NCBI GenBank assembly: GCA_028697145.1
Contig: JAQVFR010000001.1
Location: forward strand, 124,001 to 188,000
Direction of reading: 5' to 3'
Source: Actinomycetota bacterium
Lineage (GTDB): Bacteria > Actinomycetota > Geothermincolia > Geothermincolales > RBG-13-55-18
Length of the DNA stretch: 64,000 nt
Position 1 is the stretch's first letter. Each line of letters opens with the position of its first letter. Under the pieces are notes generated by a model. It had not been told where the DNA came from. It saw only the letters and a program-made list of their open reading frames with translations, and did not search any database. This document shows positions 38,417 to 48,519 of this stretch, one piece after another. Both the position numbers and the translations under genes were made by a program.

Positions 38417-39286
38417 TCACGCCCGCACCATGGTGCCGACGCCGGCGTCGGTGTACAACTCCAGAAGCAGGGCGTGGTCGACGGTGCCGTTGATAATGTG
38501 CGTCCTCCTCACCCCGGCCTTAAGGGCGTCTATGCAGCTCTGCAGCTTCGGCAGCATGCCGCTGCTCAGTCCGCCGTCCGCGATCAGGTCCTCCGCCTCC
38601 TTCAATCCCAGTTCGGGGATGAGGCTGGACTCGTCCCCCAGCTCCCGGTATATGCCGTCCACGTCGGTGAGGTATATCAGTTTGTCGGCCTGGAGGGACG
38701 CCGCCAGCGAGCCCGCCACCAGGTCCGCGTTGATGTTGTAGCTCTGCCCGGCACTATCCACCCCGGTGCTCGCCACCACGGGGATGAACTCGTCCCTGAT
38801 GAGGTTGTTGAGTATCCCCGGGTTGACCGCCTCGACCTCACCCACGAAACCCAGGTCGACCTCCTCGCCGCCGGCGGAACGGGTCCTCTTGCGGGCCCTC
38901 AGCAGGTTGCCGTCCTCGCCCGACAGCCCGACCGCCAGGGTTCCGTGTCCGTTGATGAGCGTGACGATCTCCTTGTTCACCTTCCCCACCAGCACCATCT
39001 TGGCCACCTCCATGGCGGCGGCATCGGTCACGCGGTGCCCGTCGACGAAGCGCACCTCGAGGGAGAGGCGCTCCATGTAATGCGTGACCTGCGGACCTCC
39101 GCCGTGAACGATCACCGGGTTCATGCCCACGTAACGCATGAGCACGATGTCGGATGCGAACCTCTCCTTGAGCTGTTCGTTCTCCATGGCGTTCCCGCCG
39201 AACTTCACCACCACCGTCCTGCCGTAGTATTCCTTGATGTAGGGGAGGGCCTCCATGAGGACCCTCGCCTTCTCGTGCGCCTTCTC
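38417..39286 (-). CDS. argB: Acetylglutamate kinase
   Basis: A 289-residue amino-acid kinase with the opening KFGGNAM nucleotide site, the VHGGGPQV substrate site and the SLAASLQADKLIYLTDV block. It phosphorylates N-acetylglutamate, usually the feedback-controlled step. I used the ATG at 39286, preceded by GGAAAGG, because the family starts just before KARVLMEALPYI; the open frame reaches 39412, right after the argJ stop. An extra N-terminal helix is typical of arginine-inhibited hexameric kinases, but it is not certain whether the upstream codons are translated. Confidence 0.94.
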   Translation of the reverse strand, partial: EKAHEKARVLMEALPYIKEYYGRTVVVKFGGNAMENEQLKERFASDIVLMRYVGMNPVIVHGGGPQVTHYMERLSLEVRFVDGHRVTDAAAMEVAKMVLVGKVNKEIVTLINGHGTLAVGLSGEDGNLLRARKRTRSAGGEEVDLGFVGEVEAVNPGILNNLIRDEFIPVVASTGVDSAGQSYNINADLVAGSLAASLQADKLIYLTDVDGIYRELGDESSLIPELGLKEAEDLIADGGLSSGMLPKLQSCIDALKAGVRRTHIINGTVDHALLLELYTDAGVGTMVRA

Positions 39287-39412
39287 CATGTCACGGTTAT
39301 CCTTTCCCATTTCCCGGCGGAACCGCGCATCGAAAGCATACGTGCCGCCGCCCTCTGGGTCGTCGGCGCTTTCGCTCCGCATTCTCTCTAAGCGTAGATC
39401 TGCGAATCCCAC

Positions 39413-40594
39413 CTACGTACTGTACTCGGCGTTTATCTTCACGTAATCGTAAGTGAGGTCGCAGGTCCAGACCTCGGCGCTCGCCTCTCCCCGTCCCAGC
39501 CGGACCTCTATGAGGACCTCGCGTCCCGCCACCGCCTTCTCCAGTTCCAGGCCTTCCGCGGGCACGGGAGCGCCCGCCTCGGCCACCTTCAGCCCCCCGA
39601 TGCGCACGCTCACCCCCGCTGGATCGGCATCCTTCACCGCCTGCCCGAGGGCCTGCAGAACACGGCCCCAGTTGGGGTCGCCGCCGAAAAGGGCCGTCTT
39701 CACCAGCGGGGATTCCGCGACCATGGTGGCTGCCCTGACCGCCTCTTCCTCCGTCGCCGCGTCCCTTGCGAGCACGATGATAAAGCGGGTGGCCCCCTCT
39801 CCGTCGGCCACGATGGCGCGCGCCAGCTCCGAACATAACAGGCGGAGCGGCTCCGCGATCTCCTCTCCGCTCGCTTTTATCTCCGACGCGCCGCTGGCCA
39901 TGGCCAGCACCATGTCGTTGGTGCTGGTGCAGCCGTCGATGGTTATGCGGTTGAAGGTCACGGCGACGGCGGAGCGCAGAGCCGCGGCCAGCTCCCCCGG
40001 CTCCACCGCCGCATCGGTGGTGATGAAAGCGAGCATGGTGGCCATGTCCGGCTTGATCATTCCCGATCCCTTGGCTATCCCGCCTACCGTGAAACCCCCA
40101 CCCTCGAACGCCGCTTCCTTCGCGCGGGTGTCGGTGGTCATGATAGCCCGTGCCGCCTCGGCGGAACCTCCGGGATGCAGCCGCAACGCGGCCTCCGCAA
40201 TGCCTGCCGCCACCTTGTCCATGTCCAGGTAGCGCCCGATTATCCCGGTAGAGGCCACGGCGATGTCCCCGGCGTCTATGCCCGTTGCTCGCGCGGCGAG
40301 TTCCGCCATGGCGCGCGCGTCGCGCATGCCCCGCTCTCCCGTCCACGCGTTGGCATTGCCGGCGTTCACCACCACGGCCTGCAGGCGTCCGTCCCGCGCC
40401 AGGTGCTCCGACGTCACCAGGATGGGAGCGGCCTTGAAGGCATTGGTGGTGAACGCGGCCGCCGCCGGGCATCTCTCGTGCGCCACGAGGACGCACACGT
40501 CGGGTTCGCCGCCGGCTTTGAGGCCGCAGGCGGCGGCCGCGGCCGTGAAGCCCCGCGCGGCGCATACTCCTCCTTCTACCTTTCTATGCTCCAT
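39413..40594 (-). CDS. argJ: Bifunctional ornithine acetyltransferase/N-acetylglutamate synthase
   Basis: A 393-residue self-cleaving enzyme. The precursor is cut between A185 and T186 in the MIKPDMATMLAF motif, which makes the catalytic threonine. It recycles the acetyl group between acetylornithine and glutamate; bifunctional forms also use acetyl-CoA, which would explain why no argA or argE gene is seen in the operon. The ATG is nine bases after the argC stop. Whether it is mono- or bifunctional cannot be told by sequence alone. Confidence 0.95.
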   Translation of the reverse strand: MEHRKVEGGVCAARGFTAAAAACGLKAGGEPDVCVLVAHERCPAAAAFTTNAFKAAPILVTSEHLARDGRLQAVVVNAGNANAWTGERGMRDARAMAELAARATGIDAGDIAVASTGIIGRYLDMDKVAAGIAEAALRLHPGGSAEAARAIMTTDTRAKEAAFEGGGFTVGGIAKGSGMIKPDMATMLAFITTDAAVEPGELAAALRSAVAVTFNRITIDGCTSTNDMVLAMASGASEIKASGEEIAEPLRLLCSELARAIVADGEGATRFIIVLARDAATEEEAVRAATMVAESPLVKTALFGGDPNWGRVLQALGQAVKDADPAGVSVRIGGLKVAEAGAPVPAEGLELEKAVAGREVLIEVRLGRGEASAEVWTCDLTYDYVKINAEYST

Positions 40595-40603
40595 ATCCGC
40601 TCC

Positions 40604-41641
40604 TCATGGGAATACCCCCAGGGCCTGAAGCCCGGTGTCCTCTCTCCATCCCTGCATTATGTTCATGCACTGTACCGCCTGCCCAGATGCTCCCTTCACC
40701 AGGTTGTCTATCGCGGAGACCACGGTCATGACGCCCCTGTCCCCGTCGAGGTGCCAGCCTATATGGCAGTAGTTGCTGCCACAAACCGCCTTGGTCTCCG
40801 GGAAGGCGTCGCTGCCCAGCGGCACCACGAAGGCGGACCCGGCGTAAAAGGCGCCGAAGACCTCCCCCGCCTCGCGCGCCGTGACCGTCCCGTCCGTCCT
40901 CAGGTAACATGTGGCGAGGATGCCCCGACTCATGGGGGCCAGGTGCGGGGTGAAAGTCAGCCCCACGCCGCTTCCCGCCAGCTTCGACAGGACCTCCTCC
41001 ATCTCGGGCGTGTGGCGGTGTTTTCCAACGTTATAGGGCTTCATGCTCCCATCCGCCTGGGAGAAATGAGCGGAGAGGGAGAGGGACCGGCCGGCCCCGG
41101 AAACGCCGGATTTCGCGTCGATGATGGCGCCGTCCACGCCGGGCCAGCCCGCCTTCGCCAGCGGGGCCAGGGCCAGGATAGCCGCGGTCGGGTAGCACCC
41201 CGGCACCGCCACCAGTCCGGCCCGGGATATGGAGTCGCCGTTGATCTCCGGCAGGCCGTAGGCCGCCTCGGAGAGAAGGTGGGCCGAGGTATGCTCTATT
41301 CCATACCACGTTCTGTATAATGCGACATCGTCGAGACGGTAATCGGCGGAGAGGTCGATCACCCTCGCCCCCCCTTCCAGCAACGACGGCACGACCCGCA
41401 TGGCCTCGCCGTGGGGTAAGGCCGCGAAGATGATGTCAGACCGCGCCAGGGCCGCCTCCGCGTCGAACGCCTGGAACTCCATCCCGGCATAGCCGTGCAG
41501 GTGCGGGTACAGAGAGGTGACCTTCTCCCCCGCGTACTTGTGGGCGCTCGCGTAGGAGACTTCGACCTCGGGATGACCGTGAAGTATGCGCATGAGTTCA
41601 GCCCCCGTATATCCGGAAGCACCGATTATAGCGGCTTTCAT
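40604..41641 (-). CDS. argC: N-acetyl-gamma-glutamyl-phosphate reductase
   Basis: A 345-residue NADPH-dependent reductase, first gene of the operon. The Rossmann motif GASGYTGAEL (7-16) is at the N-terminus and the catalytic cysteine is C149 in VPGCYPTA. It yields N-acetylglutamate semialdehyde. A GGAG ribosome site precedes the ATG. The promoter, with an overlapping ArgR-type palindrome, is directly upstream. Confidence 0.96.
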   Translation of the reverse strand: MKAAIIGASGYTGAELMRILHGHPEVEVSYASAHKYAGEKVTSLYPHLHGYAGMEFQAFDAEAALARSDIIFAALPHGEAMRVVPSLLEGGARVIDLSADYRLDDVALYRTWYGIEHTSAHLLSEAAYGLPEINGDSISRAGLVAVPGCYPTAAILALAPLAKAGWPGVDGAIIDAKSGVSGAGRSLSLSAHFSQADGSMKPYNVGKHRHTPEMEEVLSKLAGSGVGLTFTPHLAPMSRGILATCYLRTDGTVTAREAGEVFGAFYAGSAFVVPLGSDAFPETKAVCGSNYCHIGWHLDGDRGVMTVVSAIDNLVKGASGQAVQCMNIMQGWREDTGLQALGVFP

Positions 41642-41659
41642 CTACTTCTCCTCACAATC

Positions 41660-41707
41660 TTACTGCAATAATATGCATATTAATGCATATTATTGCAGTA
41701 ATGTCAA
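41660..41707 (-). promoter_or_regulatory. Arginine operon promoter with 42-bp ArgR-type operator palindrome
   Basis: A perfect inverted repeat of 19-bp arms and a four-base spacer spans 41660-41701. It contains TGCAT and ATGCA half-sites like those of ARG boxes. On the minus strand TTGACA (41702-41707) abuts it, and 17 bases further ATTAAT (41679-41684) lies at the centre of the palindrome, so the operator overlaps the -10. ArgR, encoded in the same operon, is the probable ligand-dependent repressor. Confidence 0.8.
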
Positions 41708-41737
41708 TGGGTTTCCCGCAGCGTGGCGACCCGCCCG

Positions 41738-42757
41738 TCAGGCGCTCCGCCCGATGCGGAGACGCGGCGGGGTCTTCCCCGCGACCAGCGAGGACAGGCC
41801 CGAAACCGCTATCTGCGCGGCGAACTCCTCCTCCATCTCCCCCGTCTTGATGGCCATATCCACCTCGACCAGCAATGATAAGGCCTTGCGAAGCGTATCT
41901 TCATCGAGTCTGGACGCCTGCGGCCTGAGCTTTTTGCCCACCATCCATGCCTGGTTTCCGGGCAGCTTCAAATAGTCCACGATATCCGCCTCCCGGCGGC
42001 CCTCCTCGCGCAGGGCGCGGTAGAGGAGTAGCTGCCTGAAGCGCCTGGCCAGGGCGTTGAGAATATAGGTGTACCTCTCGCCCTGCTGCTGCAGTCGGCC
42101 CAGCAGTTTCAGCGCCTGGTCTGCGTCGCCCAGCGCCACGCGGTCCACCAGCTCGAAGATGGACCTCTCGGCGGACGGCGAGACCAGGGACACGACCTCA
42201 TCGAGCTCCACCGCCTCCTCGCCCTCGTGATAGAGGCTCACCTTCTCCACCGCCCGCTCAATGGCCATGAGGTCCTCGCCCAGGGCCTCCTGCAGGTAGG
42301 CGATGGCCTTTCCCGACACCTTCAGCCCCCTCTCCTTGAAGCGGCCGCGTATCCAACCCGGGACCTGGTCCCGGCGCTTGTTTACCTCCCGTACCCTTCC
42401 CCCTTTTTCCACCACCTTGACCAGCGACGAGTTGGACTTGAGATCAACCGCCGCGAGGATGAGCGCGGAGGTATCGGAGGGATTTTCAAGGTAGCGGGCC
42501 AGTTTCTTCACCTCGGCGGCGCCGAGGTTCTGGGCTTCCTTGACGATGACGTACCGCCTGTCCGAGCCGAAGGGGAGCGTCTCCGCCGCCTGCAGGGCGT
42601 CCTCGATGGGCCCGGTCCCGGCCTCGAAGACGTCAAGGTTGAAATCGGCCTCCCCCGCGTCGGCGATCCTGGACTGCACCTTTTTCAGCTCGTCCTCGAC
42701 CAGGAGACGGTGATTGCCGTATATCAACAGCACCGCGCCGGCGGTGGGCGGGCTCAT
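41738..42757 (-). CDS. holA: DNA polymerase III delta subunit
   Basis: A 339-residue clamp-loader subunit. Its N-terminal AAA+-like fold begins LLIYGNHRLLVEDELKKV, and the C-terminal collar domain includes ILNALARRFRQLLLYRAL. The delta subunit opens the beta sliding clamp. The ATG has GGAGGG nearby. It follows comEC after 48 bases in the comEA-comEC-holA order, common in many bacteria. The arginine operon promoter lies directly downstream. Confidence 0.92.
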   Translation of the reverse strand: MSPPTAGAVLLIYGNHRLLVEDELKKVQSRIADAGEADFNLDVFEAGTGPIEDALQAAETLPFGSDRRYVIVKEAQNLGAAEVKKLARYLENPSDTSALILAAVDLKSNSSLVKVVEKGGRVREVNKRRDQVPGWIRGRFKERGLKVSGKAIAYLQEALGEDLMAIERAVEKVSLYHEGEEAVELDEVVSLVSPSAERSIFELVDRVALGDADQALKLLGRLQQQGERYTYILNALARRFRQLLLYRALREEGRREADIVDYLKLPGNQAWMVGKKLRPQASRLDEDTLRKALSLLVEVDMAIKTGEMEEEFAAQIAVSGLSSLVAGKTPPRLRIGRSA

Positions 42758-42805
42758 AATGATCCCTCCTGACTCATGACTCCTGAAAAAAGAAGCTGCC
42801 GGCCT

Positions 42806-45076
42806 CTACCGTCTCTCGCACTCGACCCGGTATCCGCCCTGCACCATACGGATTACTATATCACCGTGCCGGTCGGTTCGATAGACGGCGCAGCCAATGC
42901 GCCGCAGGTCCCCGATGGTCTCGCTCGACGGGTGGCCGTAGGGGTTTTCCGCGCCCACGCTGATGACCGCGATGGCGGGATCCACGCGCGAAAAGAACTC
43001 CTCGCTTTCCGCGCAGAACCCGCCGTGATGGGGAACTTTGAGGATATCGCATCTCAGGTCGTCCGCATTCTCCAGCAGCATCCTCTCTCCCTCCTCTCCG
43101 ACATCTCCCGCCAGGAGCATCGAGAACCCCGGGGCGTCGGCGCGCAGCACCAGCGAGTACTCGTTCACCGAAGCGCCCTCGGGTATCTCCCGCGGTGGCG
43201 AGCAGGCCTTCAGCGTCATCTCCCCCAGGGCAATGGAATCACCGGCCCGCATAGTGCGCACGTCCACCCCCATCTCCTCCGCCAGTGACAGGAGCATCCC
43301 GGCCTTCCCGGCGTTCCCGGTGGCGGGATGGACCAGCATCCCCACCTCGCAATCGTCCAGCGCGCCCTCCAGGCCCCCGATATGGTCGGCATCGGGATGG
43401 CTCACCACCACGGCGTCGATGAAGCGCACTCCGCGCGAGCGCAGATCTGTTGTAAGCACCCTTTCCTCCAACCCCCCGTCCACCAGCACGGTGGTACCCG
43501 AGGAGAGTTGCAGCAGCACCGCGTCTCCCTGTCCCACGTCTATAAAGGTTATGCGTGCCCCGGTATCCGCTCCCAGCGATCCGGATTTCAGGTCCAGCCC
43601 GGAGAAGAGGGCTGCGGCGAGGAGCAGGGCCAGGACCACGCGTCCCGCTCTCCTCCACCTCCCCTTGCCCATCAGGGCGAGGACGAGGACGGGATAATAG
43701 GCCGCGAGCCACAGCGGCGACAGGGGAAATATGCGCAGCGTGGCCCATCCCTGTGACGCCAGGGTCCTGGCCACGGTGAGGATGCCGCGGGACAGGAAGG
43801 CCGCGGCCCGCATAAAGGCTCCGGCTAGGGGCAGTCCCGCCGTCCCGAACAGGGAAGAGAGCATGGACAGGCCCATAACCGCCGGCACCAGGGGCAGGAC
43901 CAGGAGGTTGCTGAGGGGAGCGAGCAGGGAGACCTCCCCGAAATGGTGGAGGATGATGGGTCCCACCGCGAGTTGCGCGGCTGCGGTCACCGCCAGCAGG
44001 TCGAGCGCCTTTGACCTGCCAGCTCCCATGAGGGCGCGCACGGGCCGGTGCAACAGGGCTATGCCCATGGCTGCCGCGAAACACAGCTGGAAACTCACTC
44101 CGGCGGCCGCGCCGGGATCATTCCAGACGAGGATGATGACGGCGGCTCCGGTGGCGGGAAGGAGGTCGAAATCCCTGCCCAGCAGATAGGCCGCCGCCGC
44201 CAGGAGGGCCACCACCGTGGCCCTGGTCACGGGGACGGAGAGCCCGACGGCAAGGGCGTAAGTGATGAGTATGGGCGCCTGCGCCGCCAGGACGAGGCGG
44301 GGTGGCAGGCGGGCCCTGCGCCCCAGCCACACCACGAAGCCCGCGAGTATGGCAAGGTGAAGCCCGGAGGCGGCACAGAGATGGATGAGGCCGGTGACCC
44401 GGAAGTCCTTGAGGTCGCGCGCGCGCAACAGGCGGTAATCGCCCAGCGCCATCCCCTGGATGAGGGCGGCCGACGCCTCATCCGGCAAGGCCTCCGTCTG
44501 CTCGCGCATCACGCGGCGATAGCCCAGTGCCGCCCTGATCAGGGGGTTGGACGTATGGGACAGCACCTCCACCTCCTCCGCCACCACGCTGCCCCCTATG
44601 CCACCCCTTTCTTCTGCGAAGATGAACAGCGGACCCCTGACGCGCAGCCTGTCGCCCCATTGCAGCGCTCCCGAGTCGTCATCCCGCGCGCGCAGCAGGT
44701 AACGGTCCCCAGGCATTGCCGCCTCTCCGCCACAGACCACGGTAACCTCGAAGATATCGAGCACGTCGCCACGGTCACCGCGACAGCCGACGCACACCTC
44801 CCCCTCCAACCACACCTCGCCCGCCGGGCCTCCCCTTCCGCTCCAGTCCGCGGCGCGGGCGTGTCCCAGGTAGAAGCCGGCGCACAGGAAGAGCAGGCAG
44901 GCAAAGGACCAGCCGGCCCTCCAGCCCAGCCTGCGCGCGTACGGCGCGAGCAGGCACGCAGCAGCTCCGGGCGCGAAGACCCACAGCGGCGAAATGCCGG
45001 CCTTCCCCGCCATGCCACCCAGGGCCGCCGCGCAGGCACATGCGAGGAGGCGTGCGCGTATCAGCGATCCTCTCAC
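42806..45076 (-). CDS. comEC: DNA-uptake channel ComEC
   Basis: A 756-residue protein of the ComEC/Rec2 family, the membrane channel for single-stranded DNA in natural transformation. The N-terminal region has hydrophobic helices and an OB-fold-like segment (GDRYLLRARDDDS, residues ~125-150), the central competence domain includes IQGMALGDYRLL and LIHLCAASGLHLAIL, and the C-terminal metallo-beta-lactamase-like domain has FIDVGQGDAVLL and SHPDADHIGG. The start is GTG at 45076. It is 18 bases after comEA. Confidence 0.95.
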   Translation of the reverse strand: MRGSLIRARLLACACAAALGGMAGKAGISPLWVFAPGAAACLLAPYARRLGWRAGWSFACLLFLCAGFYLGHARAADWSGRGGPAGEVWLEGEVCVGCRGDRGDVLDIFEVTVVCGGEAAMPGDRYLLRARDDDSGALQWGDRLRVRGPLFIFAEERGGIGGSVVAEEVEVLSHTSNPLIRAALGYRRVMREQTEALPDEASAALIQGMALGDYRLLRARDLKDFRVTGLIHLCAASGLHLAILAGFVVWLGRRARLPPRLVLAAQAPILITYALAVGLSVPVTRATVVALLAAAAYLLGRDFDLLPATGAAVIILVWNDPGAAAGVSFQLCFAAAMGIALLHRPVRALMGAGRSKALDLLAVTAAAQLAVGPIILHHFGEVSLLAPLSNLLVLPLVPAVMGLSMLSSLFGTAGLPLAGAFMRAAAFLSRGILTVARTLASQGWATLRIFPLSPLWLAAYYPVLVLALMGKGRWRRAGRVVLALLLAAALFSGLDLKSGSLGADTGARITFIDVGQGDAVLLQLSSGTTVLVDGGLEERVLTTDLRSRGVRFIDAVVVSHPDADHIGGLEGALDDCEVGMLVHPATGNAGKAGMLLSLAEEMGVDVRTMRAGDSIALGEMTLKACSPPREIPEGASVNEYSLVLRADAPGFSMLLAGDVGEEGERMLLENADDLRCDILKVPHHGGFCAESEEFFSRVDPAIAVISVGAENPYGHPSSETIGDLRRIGCAVYRTDRHGDIVIRMVQGGYRVECERR

Positions 45077-45094
45077 CGCTTCACGTATCCCCCG

Positions 45095-45700
45095 TCATAC
45101 CTCCACCAGGTCGCGGATCTCCTCGAACTTCTTCTCCCCTATGCCCGAAACCCGTTTCAACTCATCCACGCTGCTGAAACCGCCCTTTTTCTCGCGATAG
45201 GCGATTATGCGGTCCGCGAGCGTCGGCCCGATGCCGGGTAGTCCCTCCAGGCTCCTGCGATCGGCGGTGTTGAGGTTGATCTTTCTCCCCACCTCCCCCG
45301 TGCCGCCCGTCGCCTGCTCTCCTTGTTCTCCCTGCAGGGGCACCTCGACCTTCTGCCCGTCCTGGACCGGCTGAGCGAGGTTCAGCCTCTCCAGGTCCGC
45401 CTCGGGCAGGGGCCCTCCCGCCGCCTCGACGGCGTCGATCACCCGGTCTCCCGGCGCGAGCAGGACCACCCCGGGGTGGGCGACCGCTCCGGACACGTGG
45501 ACGGTGAACTCCCGCGGCTCCTCCTGCGCGCTATCGGTCGCGTCTTCGGCCGCCAGGAAATCCGGGGCAGGGCGGGGCTCCGGCCGCAGGAGAAGATACC
45601 CCCCAGCGGCAAGCGCCACCGCCATCACGGCGAGGAGGGCGAGCTGCCAGCGCGGAAGGCTGAACAGCCTGTCCAGGAAATCAAAGAATCGTTCCAGCAT
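45095..45700 (-). CDS. comEA: Competence DNA receptor ComEA
   Basis: A 201-residue protein. A membrane anchor (about 19-38) is followed by a SLBB-type domain (VHVSGAVAHPGVVLLAPGDRVIDAVEAAGG) and a C-terminal pair of helix-hairpin-helix motifs (LNTADRRSLEGLPGIGPTLADRIIAYR; LKRVSGIGEKKFEEI) that bind double-stranded DNA. It hands DNA to ComEC, the next gene. Presence of both genes suggests potential for DNA uptake, though pilus genes are outside the window. Confidence 0.95.
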   Translation of the reverse strand: MLERFFDFLDRLFSLPRWQLALLAVMAVALAAGGYLLLRPEPRPAPDFLAAEDATDSAQEEPREFTVHVSGAVAHPGVVLLAPGDRVIDAVEAAGGPLPEADLERLNLAQPVQDGQKVEVPLQGEQGEQATGGTGEVGRKINLNTADRRSLEGLPGIGPTLADRIIAYREKKGGFSSVDELKRVSGIGEKKFEEIRDLVEV

Positions 45701-45788
45701 CTCCCCTGGTCTCCAACCGAGGCGGCGCGGCCGGCGCCTGCGTGGATATGCGTACTGGAGGCGGTCCTCGTGGGGATCGTCCGCTCGC

Positions 45789-48266
45789 TCAGCGGACGAC
45801 TATGTTCACGAGCTTGCCCGGAACCGTGACGACCTTGACGATGTCCTTGCCCTGGAGGAGATCGCCGATGCGGGTCGAGGCCATCGCCACCCTCTCCATC
45901 TCATCGCGGGAGATGCCGGCGTCGACCTCGATGCGCTCCCTGACCTTGCCGTTTATCTGCACCACCATGGTGATGCGTTCCGCGCTGGCCAGGTCGGGAT
46001 CATATTCGGGCCAGGGCTGGGAATGGACGCTGTACTCCCCTCCCAGCTCCTCCCAGAGCTCCTCGGCGATGAAGGGGGCGAAGGGGGCCAGCATCAGGAC
46101 CAGGCTGCGCATGGCCTCGTGCCCCTCGAAGGTGTTGAAGGCGTCTGGCGCCTCCTCGATGGCCCTGTACAGCCCGTTGGTGAATTCCATGATGGCGGCT
46201 ATGGCCGTGTTGAAGGCGAATCGCTCGATGTCTCCGGTCACCTTCATGATAGTCGCATGGGTGAGGAAGGAAAGCCGCCTCGGGACCTCGGAGTCCTCGG
46301 GGACCGGTTGGGTCTTGAAGGTGAGGATGCCCAGGTACCTGTCCACGAGGCGCCATACGCGGTTGAGAAAGCGGTGGGCGCCGTCTATGCCCGACTCGCT
46401 CCATTCCTTGTCCGCCTCGGGCGGGCCTAGAAAGAGGATGAACAGGCGCAGCGTATCCGCCCCGTAGAGCTCGAAGAACTGGTCGGGGGTTATGATGTTG
46501 CCCTTGGACTTGCTCATCTTGGCCCCTCCCATGACCACCATGCCCTGGCAGAGCAGGTTGGTGAAGGGCTCGTCGAAGCCCACCAGCCCCAGGTCCTTCA
46601 GCACCTTGGTGAAGAAGCGCGAGTAGAGCAGGTGCATGATGGCGTGCTCGATGCCCCCGATGTACTGGTCCACCGGAAGCCAGTAGCGTACCGCGTCGGC
46701 GTCGAAGGGCCGCGTGTCGTCCCGCGGGCTGGCGTAGCGGATATAGTACCAGGAGGAATCGACGAAGGTGTCCATGGTGTCGGTCTCCCGCACCGCCGCG
46801 CCGCCGCAAGAGGGACAGGTGGTGTTGCGGAACTCATGCGAGCGCTCGAGCGGCGAGGGGCCCTCGAAGATGAACTGCACGTCCTCGGGGAGGAGCACCG
46901 GCAGGTCGGCGTCGGGCACCGGCACCGTTCCGCACTCGTCGCAGTAGACGATGGGAATGGGAACCCCCCAGTAGCGCTGGCGCGAGATGAGCCAGTCTCG
47001 CAGGCGGTAGTTTACCGTTCTCCTTCCCCAACCCCTCTCCTCCAGGTAATCGGGGACCAGCTCCAGCTTGCCCTTCTCGCTGTCGCTTCCGTCGAAATAG
47101 TCGGAATTGACCATGGTGCCGGGGTCCACGTAGGCCTCGGTCATGGTCTGCGGGTCCAGCGCCTCCCCCGGCGGCTGTATGACCACCCTTATGGGCAGGC
47201 CGTATTTGCGGGCGAACTCGAAGTCCCGCTGGTCGTGGGCGGGTACGGCCATGACCGCCCCGGTGCCGTACTCCATGAGCACGAAGTTGGCGGCCCAGAT
47301 CGGGACCTCCTCCCCGTTAACCGGATTTACCGCGTAGGCGCCGGTGAAGACGCCGTCCTTCTCCGTCTCCATGGCCGTGCGCTCGATGTCGGAGACGCCG
47401 CGCAGCCGCTCGCGGAAGGCCTCGAGGTCCTTCTCGTACGGCGTGCCGCGGGTCAGCTCGTCGGCCAGGGGATGCTCCGGAGCGAGCAGGAAGAAGGTCA
47501 CCCCCCACAGGGTGTCCGGCCGCGTGGTGAAGATGGGCATCTCCCTTCCCGCCCCGCCCAGGCGGAAGACCACCTCGCATCCCTCGCTGCGCCCTATCCA
47601 GTTGCGCTGCATGGTGAGGACGCCCTCCGGCCACCCGGAGAGCTGATCCATGTCCGCCAGCAGCCTCTCGGCGTAAGCGGTGATGCGGAAGAACCACTGG
47701 CTCAACATCTTCTGGATCACCAGGGTATCGCAGCGTTCGCAGCGGCCGTTTATTACCTGCTCGTTGGCGAGGACGGTGCGGCAGGACGGGCACCAGTTAG
47801 CCCTAGCCTCGTCCTTGTACGCCAGACCTGTTTCAAAGAACCTGAGGAAGAGCCACTGCGTCCAGCGGTAGTAATCCGGGGAGTTGGTGGCCAGCTCGCG
47901 TCCCCAGTCGTAGGAATAGCCCAGGCGCTGCAGGCCCTCCTTGAGCAGGGCGATGTTCCCGTGGGTGTACTCGGCGGGATGCACACCCGAGCGGATGGCG
48001 GCGTTTTCCGCCGGCAGCCCGAAGCCGTCCCATCCCATGGGGTGAAGCACGTTCACGCCCCTGCGGCGCAGGTAGCGCGCGAGCACGTCGCCGAGGTTAT
48101 AGTTGGCCACGTGGCCTATGTGGGCCGGGCCGGAAGGGTAAGGAAACATTACCAGCACGTATTTCTTTTCCCGCCCCGGGTCCTCGCTTGTCGCGTAGAG
48201 GCCGGTCTCCTCCCAGCGGCGTCTCCACTTCTCCTCGATGCTCTTGAAGTCGTATTTCTCTCCCAT
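45789..48266 (-). CDS. leuS: Leucyl-tRNA synthetase
   Basis: An 825-residue class Ia synthetase. The HIGH motif is in [16 protein letters not shown] near residue 45 and the KMSKS motif in AKMSKSKGN near residue 580; the CP1 editing domain contains the [18 protein letters not shown] block with the editing aspartate. Zinc-ribbon segments (CPSC...CERC and CPSC) are present. Length is typical. It precedes comEA on the same strand; the promoter is at 48420-48448. No T-box leader sequence was found. Confidence 0.96.
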   Translation of the reverse strand: MGEKYDFKSIEEKWRRRWEETGLYATSEDPGREKKYVLVMFPYPSGPAHIGHVANYNLGDVLARYLRRRGVNVLHPMGWDGFGLPAENAAIRSGVHPAEYTHGNIALLKEGLQRLGYSYDWGRELATNSPDYYRWTQWLFLRFFETGLAYKDEARANWCPSCRTVLANEQVINGRCERCDTLVIQKMLSQWFFRITAYAERLLADMDQLSGWPEGVLTMQRNWIGRSEGCEVVFRLGGAGREMPIFTTRPDTLWGVTFFLLAPEHPLADELTRGTPYEKDLEAFRERLRGVSDIERTAMETEKDGVFTGAYAVNPVNGEEVPIWAANFVLMEYGTGAVMAVPAHDQRDFEFARKYGLPIRVVIQPPGEALDPQTMTEAYVDPGTMVNSDYFDGSDSEKGKLELVPDYLEERGWGRRTVNYRLRDWLISRQRYWGVPIPIVYCDECGTVPVPDADLPVLLPEDVQFIFEGPSPLERSHEFRNTTCPSCGGAAVRETDTMDTFVDSSWYYIRYASPRDDTRPFDADAVRYWLPVDQYIGGIEHAIMHLLYSRFFTKVLKDLGLVGFDEPFTNLLCQGMVVMGGAKMSKSKGNIITPDQFFELYGADTLRLFILFLGPPEADKEWSESGIDGAHRFLNRVWRLVDRYLGILTFKTQPVPEDSEVPRRLSFLTHATIMKVTGDIERFAFNTAIAAIMEFTNGLYRAIEEAPDAFNTFEGHEAMRSLVLMLAPFAPFIAEELWEELGGEYSVHSQPWPEYDPDLASAERITMVVQINGKVRERIEVDAGISRDEMERVAMASTRIGDLLQGKDIVKVVTVPGKLVNIVVR

Positions 48267-48419
48267 TGTCTTCCTGTAATCTCGGGCGCTAAAGTGATCG
48301 GCGATAACGGTGTACCGCTCTTCGGCCTTCTGCCGCGCTACAGTAAAGGTAAATTATGCTTGCTTGCGGCGCAAGTCGGATGCCGTGCCGCCGGGTCCCC
48401 GGCTCCAGCGACCGTGAGG

Positions 48420-48448
48420 ATTATATTATAGTTATATAACTTTAGCAA
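48420..48448 (-). promoter_or_regulatory. leuS promoter
   Basis: On the minus strand TTGCTA (48443-48448), 17 bases, TATAAT (48420-48425). A second overlapping TATAAT lies at 48425-48430, and a perfect 12-bp palindrome AGTTATATAACT sits in the spacer. The leader of about 145 bases contains two hairpins (GCCGGG/CCCGGC and CTTGCG/CGCAAG). Confidence 0.65.
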
Positions 48449-48519
48449 GTTGAATCCTGGCAATCGTCCCCACTCTCCCGCCGCGGGCTTTCCGCTCTCT
48501 CCCGGCCACCGTGAGGCGG

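Noticed and set aside
48267-48420. T-box leader for leuS
   Set aside because: The conserved T-box sequence with GGTGGNACCGCG was not found in the leader.
46632-48431. Open frame of about 600 codons antisense to leuS
   Set aside because: The opposite strand is an unmistakable leucyl-tRNA synthetase; the antisense frame has no recognisable domain.
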